This document shows positions 1 through 9,202 of a DNA stretch of 64,000 nucleotides, piece by piece. The stretch is from positions 62,001-126,000 of the forward strand of contig NZ_PUJW01000014.1 in the NCBI RefSeq assembly GCF_011189575.1. The letters are read 5' to 3'. Origin of the DNA: Photorhabdus cinerea. Its GTDB lineage: Bacteria; Pseudomonadota; Gammaproteobacteria; Enterobacterales; Enterobacteriaceae. The translations under genes and the position numbers were made by a program. Within the stretch, counting starts at the first letter, position 1, and every line of letters starts with the position of its first letter. The notes under the pieces are model-generated. The model did not search any database. It was given only the letters and a program-made list of their open reading frames with translations, and was not told the DNA's origin.

Positions 1-557
1 AACGGTCGGTGGTGTTGCTGACAATACTCGGCGAGCTGACGAAATGGTGTACCGGAAGTGGGTTGCAATGACCGCCGTAAATCAAGATGAGCATCAAAGT
101 TAATAATACCAACGCGTTGATGTGGAAAAGCATCATAAATTCCAACACCATGAGCGAAAGCCGTTTCATGTCCACCACCCAGCACCAGAGTGCGCACATG
201 CTGATGTTGGCATTGAATAATTGCATCAGCCAAGGCTTGTTGTGCCTCACTCAATTGATTAGGATTGGCGCGAATACTTCCCAAGTCCACCAATCTGTCA
301 TGCCCTTTATGACTAGCCATATTTGCCAATGACCGCCGCAAATAATCAGGGCCTTGATTGGCCCCCGGCCTACCCTGATTGCGTTTTACACCTTCATCAC
401 ATTCAAACCCCAGTAGTGCAATATGGTGAGAAAATTCTTCCGGTGTAAAATAGGGAGATTGTTTGATCGTTTGAAAAATCCGCAGTGCATTATCCGCTTC
501 TGCCAAATCATTTCGCCCTTGCCAAATAGTAGGCAAAGTAGCATGCCATAAATTCAT
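1..557 (-). CDS. hutG: HutG formimidoylglutamase (N-terminal part; runs off the left edge)
   Basis: Reading the minus strand from an ATG at 555-557 gives an open frame of about 185 residues that continues past base 1. It carries two arginase-superfamily signatures, GGGHETAFAHG and NFDAHLDLR, whose histidine and aspartates hold the two manganese ions. HutG hydrolyses N-formimidoyl-L-glutamate to glutamate and formamide, the last step of histidine breakdown. The start has a good ribosome binding site (TAAGGAG, 6 nt upstream). It lies 17 bp downstream of hutI on the same strand, so the two are probably co-transcribed as hutI-hutG. The C-terminus is outside the window, so an intact gene cannot be confirmed. 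Confidence 0.93.
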   Translation of the reverse strand, partial: MNLWHATLPTIWQGRNDLAEADNALRIFQTIKQSPYFTPEEFSHHIALLGFECDEGVKRNQGRPGANQGPDYLRRSLANMASHKGHDRLVDLGSIRANPNQLSEAQQALADAIIQCQHQHVRTLVLGGGHETAFAHGVGIYDAFPHQRVGIINFDAHLDLRRSLQPTSGTPFRQLAEYCQQHHRP

Positions 558-574
558 TTACTGCTCCTTATCTG

Positions 575-1813
575 CTATATATTGGAATGAGCAATAGCAC
601 CACGAAATACCCTGGTATTCAGCGGGTTATGGCCTAACTCATAGAAAATATCGACAGGATTTTCTGCATCCCAAACAATAAAATCAGCATAAGCACCCGC
701 GCGTAGCTGTCCGTGACTATTTCCTCTACCCAATGCACGAGCGGCATGTCGAGTAACACCTAACCATACCTCTTCAGGAGTCAGCCCAAATTGCACGCAA
801 GCCATATTCATCGCCATACGCAGAGAAGCAAATGGGCTGGTTCCAGGATTAAAATCCGTAGATACAGCTATCGGTACATTAAATTGTCGTAATAAATCGA
901 CAGGCGGGTGCTGCGTTTCCTGCAAAAAGTAGAAAGCGCCGGGAAGCAAAACAGCAACCGTACCACTGTGGCTAAGAGCTTCCACTCCTGCCTGATCCAA
1001 ATATTCAATATGATCAACTGAAAGACCGTGATAACGAGCGACCAGTTCACTCCCTCCCAAATTGGACAATTGCTCCACATGTCCTTTTACTGGAATGCCC
1101 CAGCGCTGTGCTTCCTGAAAAAGCCGCTCGGTTTGCGCTAAATTAAACCCTACGCTTTCACAAAAAACGTCTACTGCGTCAAACAGCTGTTTTCGCCAAA
1201 GTTGCGGCAGGATAATTTCACAAATCAGATCTATATAGGCATCAGGATTGTGTTTATATTCAGGCGGGCAAGTATGAGCAGCGAGCAATGTCGCGCTGAT
1301 TTCTATCGGATTATATTTCCCCAAGTTTCGTGCAACCTGTAGCAATTTTTCTTCATTTTCCAGATCTAATCCATAACCCGATTTAATCTCAATAGTGGTT
1401 ACGCCTTCAGCCATAAATGCAGCCAAACGCTGCTGGGCAGAGTGTCCAAGTTGTTCAAGAGAACTGGTTCGGGTTGCTGAAACTGTCGCATTGATACCCC
1501 CTCCCTGCGCACTGAGTTCAGCATAGGACATACCATTTAAACGCTGCTCCCATTCATAAGCCCGGTTACCACCAAAAACTAAATGAGTGTGACAATCGAT
1601 TAAACCGGGGGTAATCAGGCGTTGTTGGACATCAATTACCTGACAGCTACCCGTCTGTAATGTTGCTGTGGGAAAAATAGCTAAAATTTTGTCATCACGT
1701 ACCAGAAGATCATGTTCTTTTAATAATCCGTAAGCTGCATTGATAGAAGGGTCCATTGTTGCCAGTCTAGCGTTACGCCAGACGACATCAGTATCACGCA
1801 GTTCTATTGTCAT
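575..1813 (-). CDS. hutI: HutI imidazolonepropionase
   Basis: 412 residues, the usual length of the family. HutI opens the imidazolone ring of 4-imidazolone-5-propanoate to give N-formimidoyl-glutamate, which hutG next door consumes. It is an amidohydrolase: the metal-binding motif DCHTH is at residues 73-77, further likely ligands are H180 and H245 (in HVEQL), and the catalytic aspartate is D320 in STDFNPG. It is cytosolic. The start ATG gives an N-terminus typical of the family. The gene diverges from smrB across 234 bp that contain a palindrome resembling a HutC operator. hutH and hutU are not in this window. Confidence 0.96.
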   Translation of the reverse strand: MTIELRDTDVVWRNARLATMDPSINAAYGLLKEHDLLVRDDKILAIFPTATLQTGSCQVIDVQQRLITPGLIDCHTHLVFGGNRAYEWEQRLNGMSYAELSAQGGGINATVSATRTSSLEQLGHSAQQRLAAFMAEGVTTIEIKSGYGLDLENEEKLLQVARNLGKYNPIEISATLLAAHTCPPEYKHNPDAYIDLICEIILPQLWRKQLFDAVDVFCESVGFNLAQTERLFQEAQRWGIPVKGHVEQLSNLGGSELVARYHGLSVDHIEYLDQAGVEALSHSGTVAVLLPGAFYFLQETQHPPVDLLRQFNVPIAVSTDFNPGTSPFASLRMAMNMACVQFGLTPEEVWLGVTRHAARALGRGNSHGQLRAGAYADFIVWDAENPVDIFYELGHNPLNTRVFRGAIAHSNI

Positions 1814-1860
1814 GTTTAGAATCCTGTATTTGTCTGTATCTGATAGCTCAGGCCATTAGT

Positions 1861-1870
1861 TGTATATACA
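1861..1870. promoter_or_regulatory. Candidate HutC operator upstream of hutIG
   Basis: The perfect 10-bp palindrome TGTATATACA lies 48 bp upstream of the hutI start. GntR-family HutC repressors are known to bind TGTA-N2-TACA type sites in front of hut operons. The position fits repression of hutIG and release by urocanate. A 10-bp AT-rich palindrome can occur by chance, so this is an inference from position and sequence. Confidence 0.4.
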
Positions 1871-2047
1871 TTTATTTTCTAACCAACAGTAATTGTCAAA
1901 TTATTTCGTTGACTACCTGAACATAGCTTCTTACTCCGCATTTTCAGTCAATAAATCAGGCAAAACCAGGTTCTATTAGACATAATCAGGTTAAACAGTT
2001 AAAAAGATACCGTACACTTGTCACAAAATAGTTTGATTAATTGAGCA

Positions 2048-2593
2048 ATGATGAAAAATAAACATTCCCTGAATGAGGAAGAGATTAACTTGTTTAAAGA
2101 GTCGGTAGCAGGTATCAAACGCATGAACCAGGATACTGTCTTACATCCTCCCATAAGAAAAAAAGCCAGCCATATTACCCCTGAGCGAGTACAGCAAGAG
2201 CAAATTGATGCCAGCTACTATTTTTCTGATGAATTCCAGCCCAATCTTGATACAGAAGGCCCTACCCGTTACATACGGGGAAATGTAAGCCATTACGAAC
2301 TGAAAAAACTACGCCGAGGTGATTATTCGCCAGAACTGTTTCTTGATTTACACGGGTTAACACAAATGCAGGCCAAGCAGGAAATTGGTGCACTAATCGC
2401 TGCTTGCCGCCGTGAACATGTCTATTGTGCCTGCATCATGCACGGTCATGGGAAACATATTCTCAAACAACAAACTCCACTGTGGCTAGCCCAACACCCA
2501 GATATTATGGCCTTCCATCAAGCACCAAAGGAATGGGGAGGTAACGCCGCATTATTAATACTTGTCGAACTTGATGAGCCTATACGTCGCTGA
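2048..2593 (+). CDS. smrB: SmrB, Smr-domain endonuclease for collided ribosomes
   Basis: About 181 residues, matching E. coli SmrB (YfcN, about 183). SmrB cuts mRNA at stalled, collided ribosomes so that rescue factors can clear them. The Smr domain shows the DLHG motif at residues 100-103 and HGHGK at 132-136, both needed for RNA cleavage. The N-terminal part (residues 5-60) is the helical extension typical of the family. Two adjacent Met codons (2048 and 2051) could start it; neither has a clear ribosome binding site. It faces hutI divergently and converges with sixA with only 4 bp between the stops. In E. coli it neighbours prmB and aroC, which are not here. Confidence 0.95.
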   Translation: MMKNKHSLNEEEINLFKESVAGIKRMNQDTVLHPPIRKKASHITPERVQQEQIDASYYFSDEFQPNLDTEGPTRYIRGNVSHYELKKLRRGDYSPELFLDLHGLTQMQAKQEIGALIAACRREHVYCACIMHGHGKHILKQQTPLWLAQHPDIMAFHQAPKEWGGNAALLILVELDEPIRR

Positions 2594-2597
2594 ATTA

Positions 2598-3080
2598 TCA
2601 GGCCCTTGCTGCCAATTGTGATGGGCTGACCTGCCAGACAAGCGTGCCTTTACCCGTCTGGCTGTTTAAATCCACACATGTAATTGCAGATGTTGCGAAC
2701 ATCGGTGGAGTCTCTGCTGGGCAGAGCTCAGCAACCAAATAACCAACTAACGGTAAATGAGAGACAATCAAAACGGCATTATGCCCTTGTTCAGCAATAA
2801 CCTGTAGATAGCTATTGACCATAGCAGCATCACCTGATGGCGTTAACCCCGGCAACACTTCTTCACCAACCGGTAATGATAAAGATTTACGAACAACCTG
2901 TAACGTCTGCTCAGCACGGATATAAGGACTCACTAATACCAGATCAATCTTAGGCTCCTTCTGTGCCAACCAACGAGCCATTTCTTGTGATTCATTACAG
3001 CCGCGGAAAGTGAGTTGCCGGGCTGAATCGCTGATTGCATCTAAAGCTGCTTCACCATGACGCATAATAAAAACTTGCAT
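2598..3080 (-). CDS. sixA: SixA phosphohistidine phosphatase
   Basis: 160 residues, the normal length. The catalytic RHG triplet of the histidine-phosphatase superfamily is at residues 7-9 (MRHGE), with H8 as the expected phospho-acceptor. SixA removes phosphate from phosphohistidine proteins; in E. coli it acts on the nitrogen-related PTS protein NPr and was first described as acting on ArcB. It is cytosolic. It lies downstream of fadJ on the same strand after a gap of about 220 bp that holds a strong hairpin, so it probably has its own promoter. This smrB-sixA-fadJ-fadI order is the normal enterobacterial one. Confidence 0.94.
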   Translation of the reverse strand: MQVFIMRHGEAALDAISDSARQLTFRGCNESQEMARWLAQKEPKIDLVLVSPYIRAEQTLQVVRKSLSLPVGEEVLPGLTPSGDAAMVNSYLQVIAEQGHNAVLIVSHLPLVGYLVAELCPAETPPMFATSAITCVDLNSQTGKGTLVWQVSPSQLAARA

Positions 3081-3243
3081 AATCCACCGTATGAATGAGT
3101 TAACATAGTTATCTTACTAATAATAAATATCAGTAATTGCCACATGAGTTATACAACAAAAATTGTTATCACAAAAACATTTCAGTATATAGTGAATGAG
3201 CATCCTGCTGTGACTGCTCTCCGCCCTGAGCCGTCCTAAAGAT

Positions 3244-3274
3244 GATGCCGGCGCTCCAATATGGCGCCGGCATC
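3244..3274 (-). terminator. Probable fadIJ terminator
   Basis: An 11-bp perfect GC-rich stem (GATGCCGGCGC / GCGCCGGCATC) with a 9-nt loop lies 30 bp beyond the fadJ stop and before sixA. The T-tract on the minus strand is weak (ATCTTTAGG), so termination may be partial. Confidence 0.6.
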
Positions 3275-3304
3275 GATTTCTTCACAAATGCAATGTATAG
3301 GTTA

Positions 3305-5488
3305 CTATGGATAGAAATTTTTATTCTGTTCAGCCATTTTCACCAAACGATCACAAGGTACGAATCTATCTCCATACTGACTTTCCAACTTGCGTAGAAT
3401 TTCCACCACTCTGGCACAACCAAGGCTATCAATATAGCGGAATGGACCACCAAAGAATGGTGGAAAACCTATACCAAATACCGCACCAATATCACCATCA
3501 CGCGGACTTCTGATAACCCTTTCATCCAAACAACGCACGGCTTCATTAAGCATCAGCATCACACAACGCTGAGCAATTTCTGAAGAAAGCATACGAGATT
3601 CAGGTTTTATATTCAGCAAGGCATAAACTGAACTATCAACTTTTTTACCTTTTTTCCCAATCCGCCAAGATTTTCTGGATTCTGATGTATATAAATAGAA
3701 GCCACGACCATTTTTCCTACCTTTGCGGCCATCTTTCAGTACAGCATTAAGCGATTCAGGCGCCGCAAAACGTGCCCCTAGTTGCTCTACCAAAATCGGC
3801 ATAATTTTGGTGCCAACATCAATTCCTACTTCATCTAATAAATTAATTGGCCCTACTGGAAAACCAAAATTAACTAGTGCCTTATCTATATGATCAATTG
3901 GCTCTCCTGCTACCAGACAATTTGATGCCTCACTGATATAAGGAACAAGGATACGGTTTACATAAAATCCGGCTTTATCACCGACCACAATAGCGGTTTT
4001 ACCTTGCTTCTTAGCCAAAGCAACTGCTGTAGCAATCGTTTTCTCACTGGTTCCTTGATGCGGAATAACTTCCACCAGAGGCATTTTATCTACCGGGCTG
4101 AAATAATGTAGACCAATAACCTGCTCTGGTCGTTGAGCTTTTTCAGCAATCTGATGGATAGGAAGCGAAGATGTATTAGATGCAAATACCGTTTCTGGTT
4201 TGGCATTCGCTTCAATTTCTGCCACCATCTGTTGTTTCAGTGATAAATCTTCAAATACCGCCTCAACAACAATATCCACCTGTTCGAAACCACGATAATC
4301 CGTTGTTCCTGAAATAAGCATCATTTGCTTAGCCCGTTCTGCCGGACGTAATCGCTTTTGCTTCACTCTCTTGGACAACAAATCCCAAGTGTACTTCAGT
4401 ACCTGACTAATACCCTTTTCATTAATATCTTTGATACGCGCGGGTAATTTACCTCGGGTAGCGGTTACATTCGCAATTCCCCCCCCCATCAAACCACCAC
4501 CTAATATGCCAACACGTTCGATTTTTGCCGGTTTTTCTGATGAGCCTGTCTCATTTTTTAATGACGTTGCAGCAAAAAACAGATTACGTAAAGCAGCTGA
4601 TTCCCGTGTCATTGCTAGTTCACCAAATGCCATTGCTTCGGCCCGTAAACCTTGGTTCATGCCTTTTTCAAGACCTTCTTTGACAACCTCAATAATTCGT
4701 TCAGGTGCAGGATAGTGCCCACGAGTTTTCGCCAGTGTTTTTTTACGAACGATATTAAACAAAAAGTATCTTCCTACAGGCCCTACCAATAACCGCTGTT
4801 GCCACGGTAAAGACTTACGCACAGGAATGCCTTTTTTGATTTTTTCAACAGCAACTTCCAGCAAAATATCTAATGGCACAGCATCATCCACGACTCCCAG
4901 CCGTAATGCCTGTCTCGCTCTTAATTGCCTACCTGTCAGGATCATATCCAGCGCCGAACTGACACCAATAAGTCTCGGTAATCGCTGAGTACCACCTGAA
5001 CCAGGTAATAACCCAAGCTGAACTTCAGGTAATCCAAGACGGGTTTTATCATCCAGTGAACATATACGCCAATGACACGCCAGCGCCAATTCCAAACCGC
5101 CCCCCAAACAAGCACCATGAATTGCCGCTACAACAGGCAAAGGATAATTGGCTATTTGAGAAAATAATTTCTGACCCTTTTCAGCCAGATCTTGTGCTTC
5201 TTCTTTGGTTTTACACCCGGCAATCATGGAAATATCAGCACCGGCAATAAAAGTATCCGGTTTACCGGAAATCAATATTAATCCTTTAAGGCCAGAAGAC
5301 TGCTGAGCTTGTTTGAAAACATTCAGAAATTGATCAACAAATTCTGCTTTCAGCGTATTTACTTTTTCTCCTGGCACATCAATAGTGATAACGCCGATTT
5401 TATCCGGCCTGACATCAAAATTGAAAACAGAAACCGCCTGTTTTGTATCCATAGTGATGGTTGCAGCATCATGCTGAGACTGAGTCAT
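3305..5488 (-). CDS. fadJ: FadJ, anaerobic fatty-acid oxidation multifunctional subunit
   Basis: 727 residues from the chosen start, against about 714 in E. coli. FadJ carries enoyl-CoA hydratase and 3-hydroxyacyl-CoA dehydrogenase activities and forms a complex with FadI. The crotonase domain covers about residues 20-200, with the GGGLELA stretch near 130 and PEVQLGLLPG near 154-163. The dehydrogenase part begins near 325 with the NAD-binding motif GILGGGLMGGG. The ATG at 5486-5488 was chosen because it overlaps the fadI stop by one base (TAATG), a translational coupling arrangement; the frame is open further upstream inside fadI but that extension is not family-like. Confidence 0.96.
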   Translation of the reverse strand: MTQSQHDAATITMDTKQAVSVFNFDVRPDKIGVITIDVPGEKVNTLKAEFVDQFLNVFKQAQQSSGLKGLILISGKPDTFIAGADISMIAGCKTKEEAQDLAEKGQKLFSQIANYPLPVVAAIHGACLGGGLELALACHWRICSLDDKTRLGLPEVQLGLLPGSGGTQRLPRLIGVSSALDMILTGRQLRARQALRLGVVDDAVPLDILLEVAVEKIKKGIPVRKSLPWQQRLLVGPVGRYFLFNIVRKKTLAKTRGHYPAPERIIEVVKEGLEKGMNQGLRAEAMAFGELAMTRESAALRNLFFAATSLKNETGSSEKPAKIERVGILGGGLMGGGIANVTATRGKLPARIKDINEKGISQVLKYTWDLLSKRVKQKRLRPAERAKQMMLISGTTDYRGFEQVDIVVEAVFEDLSLKQQMVAEIEANAKPETVFASNTSSLPIHQIAEKAQRPEQVIGLHYFSPVDKMPLVEVIPHQGTSEKTIATAVALAKKQGKTAIVVGDKAGFYVNRILVPYISEASNCLVAGEPIDHIDKALVNFGFPVGPINLLDEVGIDVGTKIMPILVEQLGARFAAPESLNAVLKDGRKGRKNGRGFYLYTSESRKSWRIGKKGKKVDSSVYALLNIKPESRMLSSEIAQRCVMLMLNEAVRCLDERVIRSPRDGDIGAVFGIGFPPFFGGPFRYIDSLGCARVVEILRKLESQYGDRFVPCDRLVKMAEQNKNFYP

Positions 5489-6798
5489 TATTCCACCTCC
5501 AATACCATAGCTGTGCCCAACCCACCAGCAGCACAAGCAGTTGTCAACCCAAGCCCTCCTCCACGGCGCCGCAACTCATTCAATACCTGCGTCACCATGC
5601 GAGCTCCTGTTGCTGCGAACGGGTGCCCATAAGCAATTGAACCACCTAAGACGTTAAATTTATCCATATCAACTTCACCAATCGCTTGAGTGCGCCCTAA
5701 TTTATTTCGGGCAAATTCATCACTGGCAAACATTTTCAAGTTTGCCAATGTCTGAGCAGCAAAAGCTTCATGCATATCAATTAAAGTTAGATCTTTTAGT
5801 GTAATACCGGCACGATCGAGCGCTATCGGTGTCGCATACGATGGCCCCAATAGCATATCTTGCCAGACATCAATAGCTGAGAATGCATAGCTACGCAGGT
5901 AACCAAGCGGTTTTATTCCCAACACTTTAGCCACAGACTCACGCATCAAAATGACTGCTGCTGCACCATCTGTCAGCGGTGTACTGTTTGCCGCGGTAAC
6001 AGTACCATACTTGCGGTCAAATGCCGGACGCAACTTCGCATAAGAAGTTAATACGGAATTTTTACGAATATTATTATCTTCAAGCAATGCTTCACGATAT
6101 GGAGGGAAATGGGCCGTCATGACTTCATCAGCCAACAAACCCTGTTCCCAAGCTTTTGCTGCAAGAATATGGGAACGGTGTGCCAACGCATCCTGATCTT
6201 CCCGACTGATACGGTAGGTCTTCGCCATTTGTTCTGCGGTATCTCCCATACGCAGACCTGTCGAATATTCCGCTACTGCCGGAGATACAGGCAATAAGTC
6301 ACGAAATTTGAGGCGGCTAAGTAGCTTAAGGCGCTGTGATAAAGTTTTCGCTTTATTCATATCAACAAGAGTACGAGCAAGAGATTTAGTTACACCAATC
6401 GGCAATACAGAAGAAGAATCCGCTCCACCCGCAATTCCGATATTCACCGTACCTGCCATAATGCTTTCCGCCACGTTAGTAATCGCCTGGAAACTAGTCG
6501 CACATGCACGGGATACACTGTAAGCATCTGTATTCACACTTAACCCAGTACCAAGAACGATTTCACGGGCAATATTCGGTGCCTCAGGCATTTGCACCAC
6601 TTGTCCAAACACCAATTGGTCAATCTTTTCAGGGAGTAAACCACTCCTGGCTACCAGTTCACTGACCACTGATTTACCCAAATCCACAGCCGGTATGCCG
6701 TGATACGATGTTGCCTGTTTAGCAAATGGAATGCGTAGCCCGCTGACAATTGCGATACGATCACCTTGCTGTGTCACTTTTGTTAAAGGACGACTCAT
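5488..6798 (-). CDS. fadI: FadI, 3-ketoacyl-CoA thiolase
   Basis: 436 residues, the same as E. coli FadI. It performs the thiolytic step of fatty-acid beta-oxidation and is the partner of FadJ. The acyl-accepting cysteine is C99 in SRACATSF, the C-terminal thiolase signatures YGHPFAATGARM and ACAAGGLG are present. The start at 6798 has the ribosome binding site AGGAG; an upstream in-frame start would add 13 non-homologous residues. The leader between this start and a strong FadR-like operator at 6989-7005 contains a full ERIC repeat that ends 28 bp before the ATG. Confidence 0.96.
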   Translation of the reverse strand: MSRPLTKVTQQGDRIAIVSGLRIPFAKQATSYHGIPAVDLGKSVVSELVARSGLLPEKIDQLVFGQVVQMPEAPNIAREIVLGTGLSVNTDAYSVSRACATSFQAITNVAESIMAGTVNIGIAGGADSSSVLPIGVTKSLARTLVDMNKAKTLSQRLKLLSRLKFRDLLPVSPAVAEYSTGLRMGDTAEQMAKTYRISREDQDALAHRSHILAAKAWEQGLLADEVMTAHFPPYREALLEDNNIRKNSVLTSYAKLRPAFDRKYGTVTAANSTPLTDGAAAVILMRESVAKVLGIKPLGYLRSYAFSAIDVWQDMLLGPSYATPIALDRAGITLKDLTLIDMHEAFAAQTLANLKMFASDEFARNKLGRTQAIGEVDMDKFNVLGGSIAYGHPFAATGARMVTQVLNELRRRGGGLGLTTACAAGGLGTAMVLEVE

Positions 6799-6825
6799 AA
6801 CGGCTCCTGAAAGATTATTATCAAC

Positions 6826-6952
6826 TATACCCTTCATCCTTCAAGTTACTGCTTTGTTGGCTGCTTTCACTTACCCCAGTCACATCGTTATCTATGCTCC
6901 TGGGGATGCGTTCACTTGCCGCCGCGCTGCAATTTGAAATCTATTGGGTATA
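6826..6952. repeat. ERIC (IRU) element, copy 1, in the fadI leader
   Basis: A 127-bp imperfect palindrome bounded by TATACCC and GGGTATA, with the ERIC core around ACCCCAGTCACATCGTTATC and CCTGGGGAT. It has the same orientation as copies at 52200 and 60119. It is the most diverged of the four (for example CTTCATCCTTC in place of GTTATCTTTC). It lies between the fadI start and the FadR-like operator, so it should be transcribed as part of the fadIJ leader. Confidence 0.9.
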
Positions 6953-6988
6953 CATCAAATTACTGAAAAATTTTTTTAACCAACCTGG

Positions 6989-7005
6989 ACAGGTCTGACC
7001 TGATA
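6989..7005. promoter_or_regulatory. FadR-like operator upstream of fadIJ
   Basis: The sequence ACAGGTCTGACCTGATA contains the exact FadR core GGTCNGACC (6992-7000) in a near-perfect palindrome CAGGTCTGACCTG. FadR represses the fad regulon until long-chain acyl-CoA is present. It lies about 190 bp upstream of the fadI ATG, with the ERIC element between. No clean -10/-35 pair could be assigned. Confidence 0.65.
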
Positions 7006-7170
7006 GATCATTGTTAGCGTAATGTCTATAAATAGCAAACCTGAATAAATTAAAAATGAGAGCAAGCGCAACTTTAATTTATTTAATGTCTAAATGATCT
7101 CAATGCCTCTTCGAACATCTTTGCAAACAGTAAAAAAATAAATAACGAGAAGGAGGGACTCAGTGAAATA

Positions 7171-7199
7171 CCTCCGCTATCTACTTAAGACAGCGGAGA
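7171..7199 (-). terminator. Weak hairpin downstream of yfcZ
   Basis: A 7-bp stem (CTCCGCT 7172-7178 / AGCGGAG 7192-7198) lies 16 bp past the yfcZ stop. There is no T-tract on the minus strand, so it may be an RNA-stabilising hairpin and not a true terminator. Nothing else is seen in the 6953-7214 gap apart from the FadR-like operator. Confidence 0.3.
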
Positions 7200-7214
7200 A
7201 AACCAGCCCTTGGA

Positions 7215-7496
7215 TTAACGCAATCCCAACTGGAAAATTAGTGCTTCTGCCTGGCAACAGAAAACGAAATCAGCAATTAGTTGAATCCCTCCATCAACTG
7301 GCTCAATTTTATGATTAATAACACAAGGTTCTGATTCAATAGACTTTGCTCTTTCAATCAAAGTGTTAAGCATTGTTTCTACTTCCTGCTTATCAGCAAA
7401 AACATGCTGGTAAGATACGATGCAGTCTGTATTATCTATCACCGCACCTACATCTACGCAGCAGCAAGCAACCGTCTCTTCTGCACTACATTTCAT
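7215..7496 (-). CDS. yfcZ: YfcZ/YiiS family (DUF406) small protein
   Basis: 93 residues, matching E. coli YfcZ (94). The family has no established function. Visible features are the N-terminal CCC run (residues 11-13), which could bind metal, a central amphipathic region, and the conserved C-terminal tail LIFQLGLR. The fadI-yfcZ-fadL order is the same in E. coli, so position supports the call. It lies divergent to fadL and on the strand of fadIJ but about 400 bp away from fadI, with the FadR-like operator and an ERIC between them, so it is probably a separate unit. Confidence 0.88.
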   Translation of the reverse strand: MKCSAEETVACCCVDVGAVIDNTDCIVSYQHVFADKQEVETMLNTLIERAKSIESEPCVINHKIEPVDGGIQLIADFVFCCQAEALIFQLGLR

Positions 7497-7727
7497 TCGT
7501 CATACTCCATTCTCCAAATATTAATCACGCATCTTAATATTTTATTCCTCTCATCATAGGAAAACTAATCACTTACTCTTTATAAGTATATTTATCCTAT
7601 TGAAATCTGATTTCAAAAATTTATTTCCAAACGTTTTTATTAACACCTAAAATCATTTTTTTGTTAACTGAGTCGCGTTTTTGATATCAATTTGGACATA
7701 TTTTAAAAACACTCTTGCAACACCAAC

Positions 7728-7766
7728 AGATGTCAGACCTATACTTCACCACTGGTCTGATTTGTC
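7728..7766. promoter_or_regulatory. Two candidate FadR sites in the fadL leader
   Basis: The stretch ATGTCAGACCTATACTTC (from 7729) closely resembles one of the known E. coli fadL FadR sites, and ACTGGTCTGATTTGTC (7751-7766) matches half of the palindrome well. The rest of the 7497-7849 gap is AT-rich and holds the divergent yfcZ and fadL promoters, which could not be pinned down. Confidence 0.5.
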
Positions 7767-7849
7767 ATGAAGACAAACCGACTCTACAATCCTGCGCTCC
7801 TTGCTAAGTTAAGTGGCATAGTTAAATAATAAACAAGAGGGTTTTGGTC

Positions 7850-9187
7850 ATGAACCAGAAAAACCTGTTCACCCGTTCAGCATTAGCGGTTGCAGTGGCT
7901 CTAATCTCATCCAACGCGGGTGCCGCTGGTTTCCAGTTAAATGAATTTTCTACTTCGGCTTTAGGCCGAGCTTTTTCCGGGGAAGGCGTTGTTGCTGATA
8001 ACGCAACGGTAGGAAGCCGTAACCCAGCAGCGATGACCCTGTTTGATCGCCCATCCTTTTCTATTGGTGCCGTCTATATCAACCCAGATGTTGATATTAC
8101 AGGTAAATCCCCAGTGACGGGTAAAAGTACCAACGCTAAAAATATTGCGCCAGTAGCTTGGATACCTAACCTACATTTTATTATGCCTATTGATGATCAA
8201 TGGTTTGTTGGTACTTCAGTCACCACTAACTTTGGTCTGGCTACTGATTTTAGCAATAACTACGACGCAGGCCCTATCGGTGGTAAAACTGACCTAACAA
8301 CATTGAACTTCAACCTGAGCGGAGCTTATCGACTAAACGATAATTTCAGCTTTGGTTTAGGACTTAACGCTATTTATGCTGATGCAACAGTCGTCCGTCA
8401 TGCGGGCGCTCTGTCAGACATTCTGGCGATGAAAGCCCCTCAACTAAAAGGTCTTATCAAACCAACAGATGAAGTTTCTAATCTGGAAGGTAAAGATTGG
8501 GGCTATGGCTGGAACGCGGGCATCATGTATGAAGTGGATGAAAATAACCGCTACAGCCTGACTTACCGTTCTAAAGTTAAAGTCAAATTTAAAAACGGTG
8601 ACTATAAAAATGACATTCCCGTCCAGCTAGGGGCAATACTTCAGAACGCAGGAATATCCTTACCTGCCACCGGTGGTCAAACTATTGGCGGTAAATTAGA
8701 CCTCAATTTGCCGGACATCTGGGAAGTTTCTGGTTACAACCGCGTAGCACCTAAATGGGCTATCCACTATAGCCTGGCATATACAGGCTGGAGTGAGTTT
8801 AATGAACTGAAAGGGACCAGAAATAAAGATGGCGCAGTTCTGTTTAGTAAACATGAAGGCTTCAAAGATGCCTATCGTATTGCTTTAGGTACAACTTATT
8901 ATCACGATGATAACTGGACATTCCGTACTGGTATCGCCTTTGATGACAGCCCGATTCCTGCTGAAAACCGTTCTATCTCTATTCCGGATCAAGACCGTTT
9001 TTGGCTAAGTGCTGGCGCAACCTACGCATTTAATAAAGACATGTCTCTGGACGTAGGTGTTTCTTATATGCATGGACAGAAAGTCACAGTTAAAGAGAAA
9101 TTGTCTGAAAAACTGCCTTACACATATGAATTTGATGCAAAAGGTTCTGCCTGGTTATATGGTGTGAACTTCAACTATGCATTCTAA
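7850..9187 (+). CDS. fadL: FadL long-chain fatty acid outer-membrane transporter
   Basis: 445 residues from the ATG at 7850, which has the ribosome binding site AAGAGGG; a TTG six bases earlier is less likely. FadL is a 14-stranded beta-barrel that takes long-chain fatty acids across the outer membrane. The signal peptide covers about residues 1-26, cut before AGFQLNE, and the mature N-terminus forms the plug (residues to about 70, including NPAAM). The protein ends in aromatic NFNYAF, the usual outer-membrane insertion signal. It acts with fadIJ encoded on the other side of yfcZ. Two FadR-like sites precede it. Confidence 0.96.
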   Translation: MNQKNLFTRSALAVAVALISSNAGAAGFQLNEFSTSALGRAFSGEGVVADNATVGSRNPAAMTLFDRPSFSIGAVYINPDVDITGKSPVTGKSTNAKNIAPVAWIPNLHFIMPIDDQWFVGTSVTTNFGLATDFSNNYDAGPIGGKTDLTTLNFNLSGAYRLNDNFSFGLGLNAIYADATVVRHAGALSDILAMKAPQLKGLIKPTDEVSNLEGKDWGYGWNAGIMYEVDENNRYSLTYRSKVKVKFKNGDYKNDIPVQLGAILQNAGISLPATGGQTIGGKLDLNLPDIWEVSGYNRVAPKWAIHYSLAYTGWSEFNELKGTRNKDGAVLFSKHEGFKDAYRIALGTTYYHDDNWTFRTGIAFDDSPIPAENRSISIPDQDRFWLSAGATYAFNKDMSLDVGVSYMHGQKVTVKEKLSEKLPYTYEFDAKGSAWLYGVNFNYAF

Positions 9188-9202
9188 TCAAATGTAGTTC
9201 TC

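Noticed and set aside
5309..5632. A 107-residue plus-strand frame across the fadI-fadJ junction
   Set aside because: It lies antisense to two well-supported genes and has no recognisable family.
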